Source of the DNA: Aggregatimonas sangjinii
GTDB lineage: Bacteria; Bacteroidota; Bacteroidia; Flavobacteriales; Flavobacteriaceae
DNA: 64,000 nucleotides
NCBI RefSeq assembly: GCF_005943945.1
Contig: NZ_CP040710.1
Coordinates: 817,001 to 881,000, forward strand
Reading direction: 5' to 3'
This document shows positions 60,698 through 64,000 of this stretch, piece by piece. Position 1 is the first letter of the stretch, and every line of letters begins with the position of its first letter. The notes below the pieces were generated by a model that saw nothing but the letters and a program-made list of their open reading frames with translations, searched no databases and had not been told where the DNA came from. A program made the translations under genes and the position numbers.

Positions 60698-61390
60698 TTA
60701 TTTTTTCAATCGTTCTCTTAACAACTTCCCGTATTTTGAATCTGCAATTTCAGGAGTAAGCGATTTACTGATCGAGTCTAAATATTTAGGATTGGCGTCC
60801 GCCACTTCAAAAAGAGCAATATAAGGGGCGACATGCGAATCTTTATGGTTTAGGGCAAAGTTCAGCGCAAAAGCATAGGTCAGCTGTATATTTCGGTCGC
60901 TCTTTTTCCTGAGGCTGTCCAGTTGCAACGAATCTAGGGGTATTTCTGTATTGCCTGCCTGCTGCATCAACTTCATGTTGCGGATGTTCATTTGTGAAAG
61001 CGAGGTTTTGAACTCCTCTAGGGTCATATTGCTTTCAGAGCCTTCAATTTTAGCGCCTTGGTCGAATCTGTCCCACTTAGTATTAATGGTGATTATCCCA
61101 GGTTCACCAAAGAACGTGATTCGATCGTTCACTTCGTTGTTATCATTTTTGCTCAGGTAGAGATAGAAAATCTCGGGACTTTCAATTGGTGTGCTTAAAG
61201 AGAAATTACCATCCCCATCTATTTCCAAAGAATCTTTGGTCACCAAAACCGAGTCGGAAACGTGCTGTAGATATAACATTCCTTTCTTTAGGCCTTTGAT
61301 GTTGCCCGATACGGTCATGGTCTTGGCGGGATCGTCTCCGCACGACCCTAAGAATGCAATAAGCAATAAGAGTAAAAAATAATTTCTCAT
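60698..61390 (-). CDS. DUF4369-type lipoprotein
   Basis: A 230-residue protein. The frame is open further upstream, but the true start is the ATG at 61390, which gives the lipoprotein signal MRNYFLLLLLIAFLGSCGDD with the lipobox Cys at 17. The N-terminal half (VSGNIKGLKKGMLYLQHVSD) resembles the DUF4369 domain found before AhpC/TlpA-type thioredoxin domains in Bacteroidota. No thioredoxin domain follows here; the C-terminal half is helical and ends KYGKLLRERLKK. It is membrane-anchored with unknown function. It is 44 bases downstream of the DUF819 gene and probably cotranscribed with it. Confidence 0.85.
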   Translation of the reverse strand: MRNYFLLLLLIAFLGSCGDDPAKTMTVSGNIKGLKKGMLYLQHVSDSVLVTKDSLEIDGDGNFSLSTPIESPEIFYLYLSKNDNNEVNDRITFFGEPGIITINTKWDRFDQGAKIEGSESNMTLEEFKTSLSQMNIRNMKLMQQAGNTEIPLDSLQLDSLRKKSDRNIQLTYAFALNFALNHKDSHVAPYIALFEVADANPKYLDSISKSLTPEIADSKYGKLLRERLKK

Positions 61391-61434
61391 GATTGTTTTT
61401 TGGTAGGGCAAATATGCGGAAACTTTAGCTAATC

Positions 61435-62712
61435 TTAAACTTTTGAAGCGACTTCCATAAGTAGTGCACATAGATATGCACCCCCAGTACCGACAACATA
61501 CCCAAAAACGGCCAACAGGATACCGACGGAGGTCAGCGAAGGATGAAATTCTGCAGCGACTACGGGAGCCGATGCCGCACCACCCACGTTCGCTTGACTT
61601 CCCACGGCTAAAAAGAAAAATGGCGCTTTGATCAGTTTGGCCACCAAAATAAGTAGACCTGCGTGAACCGAAATCCAAATGAACCCAATAAGGATAAGAC
61701 CGGGATTTTCAAGAACCTTACTTAAGTCCATTTGCATGCCGATGGTCGCCACGAGAATGTAAATGAACATTCCACCGATTTTACTGGCACCTGCCCCTTC
61801 ATAGTTTTTGGCTTTTGTGAAGGACAGGGTGATACCAATGACGGTTGCACAGACGACCATCCACAGGAACGTCGAGCCCAAAGAGGACAAGATTTGGGTC
61901 TTGTCCCGAATTACTTCGAAGGTGTTTTTTAGCAGTTCCGAAAACGTATTGCCGAAGAAATGGGAAACCCCCACGGCGGTAAACGCGATGGCCAACATAA
62001 TGATGTAGTCGTGAAGTGTCGCTACCCTAGTAATTTTTTTAGTATGGGCGGTAACTTTTTCTTTAAGGATTTCGATGGAGGAGGTATCTGCGCGCAACCA
62101 GTTGTCTATCTGTTTGGTCTTACCGATACCCAAGAGGAGGATGGCCATCCAGATATTGGCAATTACGATATCGACAAGGACCATACCACCGAATTTATCG
62201 GGATTGTATTCAAAAATCTCGAACATGGCAGCTTGGTTGGCCCCACCGCCGATCCAACTTCCTGCAATGGTGGAAAGTCCGCGCCAAACGGCATCCGGTC
62301 CTACACCACCCACAGTTTCGGGCGAAAAAACGGAAACGATCAAAATGGCCAAGGGACCTCCAATAATGATTCCCGCGGTTCCGGTAAAAAACATGATCAA
62401 GGCCTTTGAACCTAAATTGGCAATGGCTTTTAAGTCGATACTTAGGGTCATTAAGACCAAGGCTGCAGGTAGCAAATACCGACTGGCTACAAAATAGAGG
62501 TTAGAGGTCTCGTCGGAAATAATCCCGAGGCTGGTCAAAATACCCGGTAATAAATAACACATCAAAACGGTCGGTACGATACCGTAGAATTTTTTCCAAA
62601 AGCCTGTTTTTATTGATGAAGTATAAAAAACAAAGCCCAAACACAATGCTAGAAGTCCGAATACTATAGTGTCATCGGCGATCAAGGGTTGGGTTGGGTC
62701 AATTTCGGACAT
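61435..62712 (-). CDS. DUF819 family integral membrane protein
   Basis: About 425 residues from ATG 62712 (MSEIDPTQPLIADDTIVFGL). Another ATG at 62745 directly follows the HAD stop and would add 11 residues; translational coupling makes it possible. There are about eleven hydrophobic segments. The conserved ANQAAMFEIF and GSQANVGGAASAPVVAAEFH are typical of DUF819 (YjcL-like) proteins, which resemble transporters. The substrate is unknown. Confidence 0.87.
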   Translation of the reverse strand: MSEIDPTQPLIADDTIVFGLLALCLGFVFYTSSIKTGFWKKFYGIVPTVLMCYLLPGILTSLGIISDETSNLYFVASRYLLPAALVLMTLSIDLKAIANLGSKALIMFFTGTAGIIIGGPLAILIVSVFSPETVGGVGPDAVWRGLSTIAGSWIGGGANQAAMFEIFEYNPDKFGGMVLVDIVIANIWMAILLLGIGKTKQIDNWLRADTSSIEILKEKVTAHTKKITRVATLHDYIIMLAIAFTAVGVSHFFGNTFSELLKNTFEVIRDKTQILSSLGSTFLWMVVCATVIGITLSFTKAKNYEGAGASKIGGMFIYILVATIGMQMDLSKVLENPGLILIGFIWISVHAGLLILVAKLIKAPFFFLAVGSQANVGGAASAPVVAAEFHPSLTSVGILLAVFGYVVGTGGAYLCALLMEVASKV

Positions 62713-62745
62713 TAAGGAAGGTATTGGTTTAGCCAAATATAACAT

Positions 62746-63543
62746 TTATAAATGTTGCTTTATAAAGTGCGCGACTCCATCTTCCGTGTTTTTTAAAGTG
62801 ATATGGTCGGCTATGGCCTTTACCGTTTCGCGGGCATTGGCAACGGCCACACCTTGACCGCAATGTTGTAGCATTTCAAGATCGTTATAATTGTCTCCAA
62901 AGGAGATGACATCAGAGAGCGATTCCGCCGAAGAAAGCAACAATCGCATGGCCGATAATTTGGAAACCGATTTGGGCGCCAGTTCAATGAGCGTATCGTT
63001 TGAACGGTACAGAATTATCTGGTCTGCCAATTTATTTTTAAGTACCGAAAATAGCTTATCCGTAGCCGTCTTTGAGCCCATCAACATGATTTTATGGGCA
63101 CTTATACCTCGCTTTTCCCAATCGGAAAGGGTGGTCGAAGTTGATTGGAAACGTGGTTTTACCCGAGTGTATCTAATTTCTTTTTGAACGCGTTCGGAAG
63201 TTTCTTCAACATACCATTCTTGACCGTAATAAAGACCTAATTTTACAGATTCGGCTTGTGCCAATCGATATACTTCTTCAACGGTATTCAAAGCGATTGT
63301 TAGTGAAAAGAGCTCTTTAGTTCCGTCGATGACCAAGGCTCCATTGTAACAAATGATAGGTTGGTCTGCAATTTGTAATCTATCTTGAATATAGGTAATT
63401 GCCTGTGGCATACGGGCTGAAACTAGAATGATTTTCCGCCCTGCTTTGATTCTGTTGATTTCAGAAACAGTAAAGTCCGAAACATCACTCTTGGTAGTAA
63501 GTAGCGTACCATCTAAATCGGAACAAAGTATTTTAAAATCCAT
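62746..63543 (-). CDS. Cof-type HAD-IIB family hydrolase
   Basis: A 265-residue phosphatase-fold protein. Motif I CSDLDGTLLTTKSDVSD (near 8) contains the nucleophile and acid/base Asp residues, motif II is LVSARM (near 40), and motif IV SFGDNYNDLEML is near 217. The Cof/IIB cap inserted between motifs II and III is present. It probably dephosphorylates a sugar phosphate or FMN-like substrate; specificity cannot be read. It is the first gene of the minus-strand set. Confidence 0.93.
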   Translation of the reverse strand: MDFKILCSDLDGTLLTTKSDVSDFTVSEINRIKAGRKIILVSARMPQAITYIQDRLQIADQPIICYNGALVIDGTKELFSLTIALNTVEEVYRLAQAESVKLGLYYGQEWYVEETSERVQKEIRYTRVKPRFQSTSTTLSDWEKRGISAHKIMLMGSKTATDKLFSVLKNKLADQIILYRSNDTLIELAPKSVSKLSAMRLLLSSAESLSDVISFGDNYNDLEMLQHCGQGVAVANARETVKAIADHITLKNTEDGVAHFIKQHL

Positions 63544-63655
63544 GGAATAAAAAGGCTTTCTTTAAGATAGAACTCAACTTTAATGCGCTGAACAGAAGTG
63601 ACAAAAAAGGATGCTGAGAAAAAAATAATCATTTTATTTTTGTCTTCCCCTAGCG

Positions 63656-64000
63656 CTATATGTTCAACCAATAGGTAAGCTTTAAATTGATCGATCTGAA
63701 TCGCGGTGAAAACTGGTTTACGAAATAGTTGTCGTTATAAACAATAAATAAATCGGATAGGGGAGCAAAACGCCACTGGACTCTGGAATTAATACCCAGA
63801 TTATCTCGCTGGTTACTATATTGAATCAATGTAGACCAGAAAAGCGACTTGCTGAAGGTGAGCTGTATTTTCGGACTGATCAACCAGAGATCAGCGCTTG
63901 GATAGGGATCCGGCAAGCTGATCTTGTCGTAGTTTAGCTGTAATGAAATGAGCGCTTTAGGTTGTAACCTGAGTGCCAATTCAGCTTGCATCGACAATAA
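63656..64000 (-). CDS. DUF5916-type outer-membrane protein, C-terminus only
   Basis: The frame is open to the right edge, so this is the C-terminal part of a larger gene. The fragment alternates short beta strands and ends with VQWRFAPLSDLFIVYNDNYF and LKLTYWLNI, which resembles the C-terminal barrel of DUF5916 (carbohydrate-binding family 9-like plus beta-barrel) proteins of Bacteroidota. The N-terminal domain cannot be seen. Confidence 0.78.
   Translation of the reverse strand, partial: LLSMQAELALRLQPKALISLQLNYDKISLPDPYPSADLWLISPKIQLTFSKSLFWSTLIQYSNQRDNLGINSRVQWRFAPLSDLFIVYNDNYFVNQFSPRFRSINLKLTYWLNI

Noticed and set aside
61391-61678. N-terminal extension of the lipoprotein frame to 326 residues
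   Set aside because: The extension overlaps the DUF819 gene and has no family character. The ATG at 61390 begins a clear lipoprotein signal.

Overview
The window comes from a Bacteroidota chromosome, most likely a marine member of the Flavobacteriaceae. Signs of this are Type IX secretion (T9SS) proteins with type B C-terminal sorting domains, PorP/SprF proteins, DUF2851 and DUF5916 proteins, a PspC/K+ channel pair, promoters of the TTG/TTTG plus TAnnTTTG type, and almost no Shine-Dalgarno sequences except a perfect one before rpsU. The genus is not determined; the Maribacter/Zobellia/Muricauda group is only an impression.

Left part (1-9124): a DUF1800/DUF1501 pair cut by the window edge, a rhodanese, DUF2851, PspC plus a K+ channel, an alanine:cation symporter, a helix-hairpin-helix membrane protein and an acyl-CoA dehydrogenase. 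Translation block (9144-25490): rpsU, xerC and hpf are followed by tRNA-Thr(TGT), tRNA-Tyr, tRNA-Gly, tRNA-Thr(GGT), tuf, tRNA-Trp, secE, nusG, rplK, rplA, rplJ, rplL, rpoB and rpoC. This is the same order as the E. coli tufB-secE-rpoBC region with tRNA-Trp added. A DUF3467 gene ends the block. Around tRNA-Tyr and tRNA-Trp lie decayed tandem tRNA copies whose T-loop (and in one case the anticodon arm) is replaced by a small perfect or near-perfect hairpin. Minus-strand genes for a type II NADH dehydrogenase and for RF3 follow (25556-28677).

Surface region (29201-57455): two T9SS modules. The first is a calcium-type repeat protein with a type B sorting domain, a PorP/SprF protein and an OmpA/propeller protein. 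A 1514-residue Calx-beta/CUB/beta-helix protein follows. After a 1.2 kb AT-rich gap with a structured leader comes a 4389-residue Asp/Asn/Thr-rich giant protein built from tandem 85-, 42-, 37- and 32-residue repeats. It lacks a recognisable sorting domain, but is followed directly by a second type B sorting-domain protein and a second PorP/SprF. I infer a T9SS-dependent surface fibre or adhesin system, loosely analogous to SprB with SprF.

Right part (57712-64000): idi, queD and bcp in tight succession, manA, a small basic protein, and a minus-strand set (HAD phosphatase, DUF819 membrane protein, DUF4369-like lipoprotein). The C-terminus of a DUF5916 outer-membrane protein is cut by the right edge. 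I saw no CRISPR array, no insertion sequence with a transposase and no rRNA gene.
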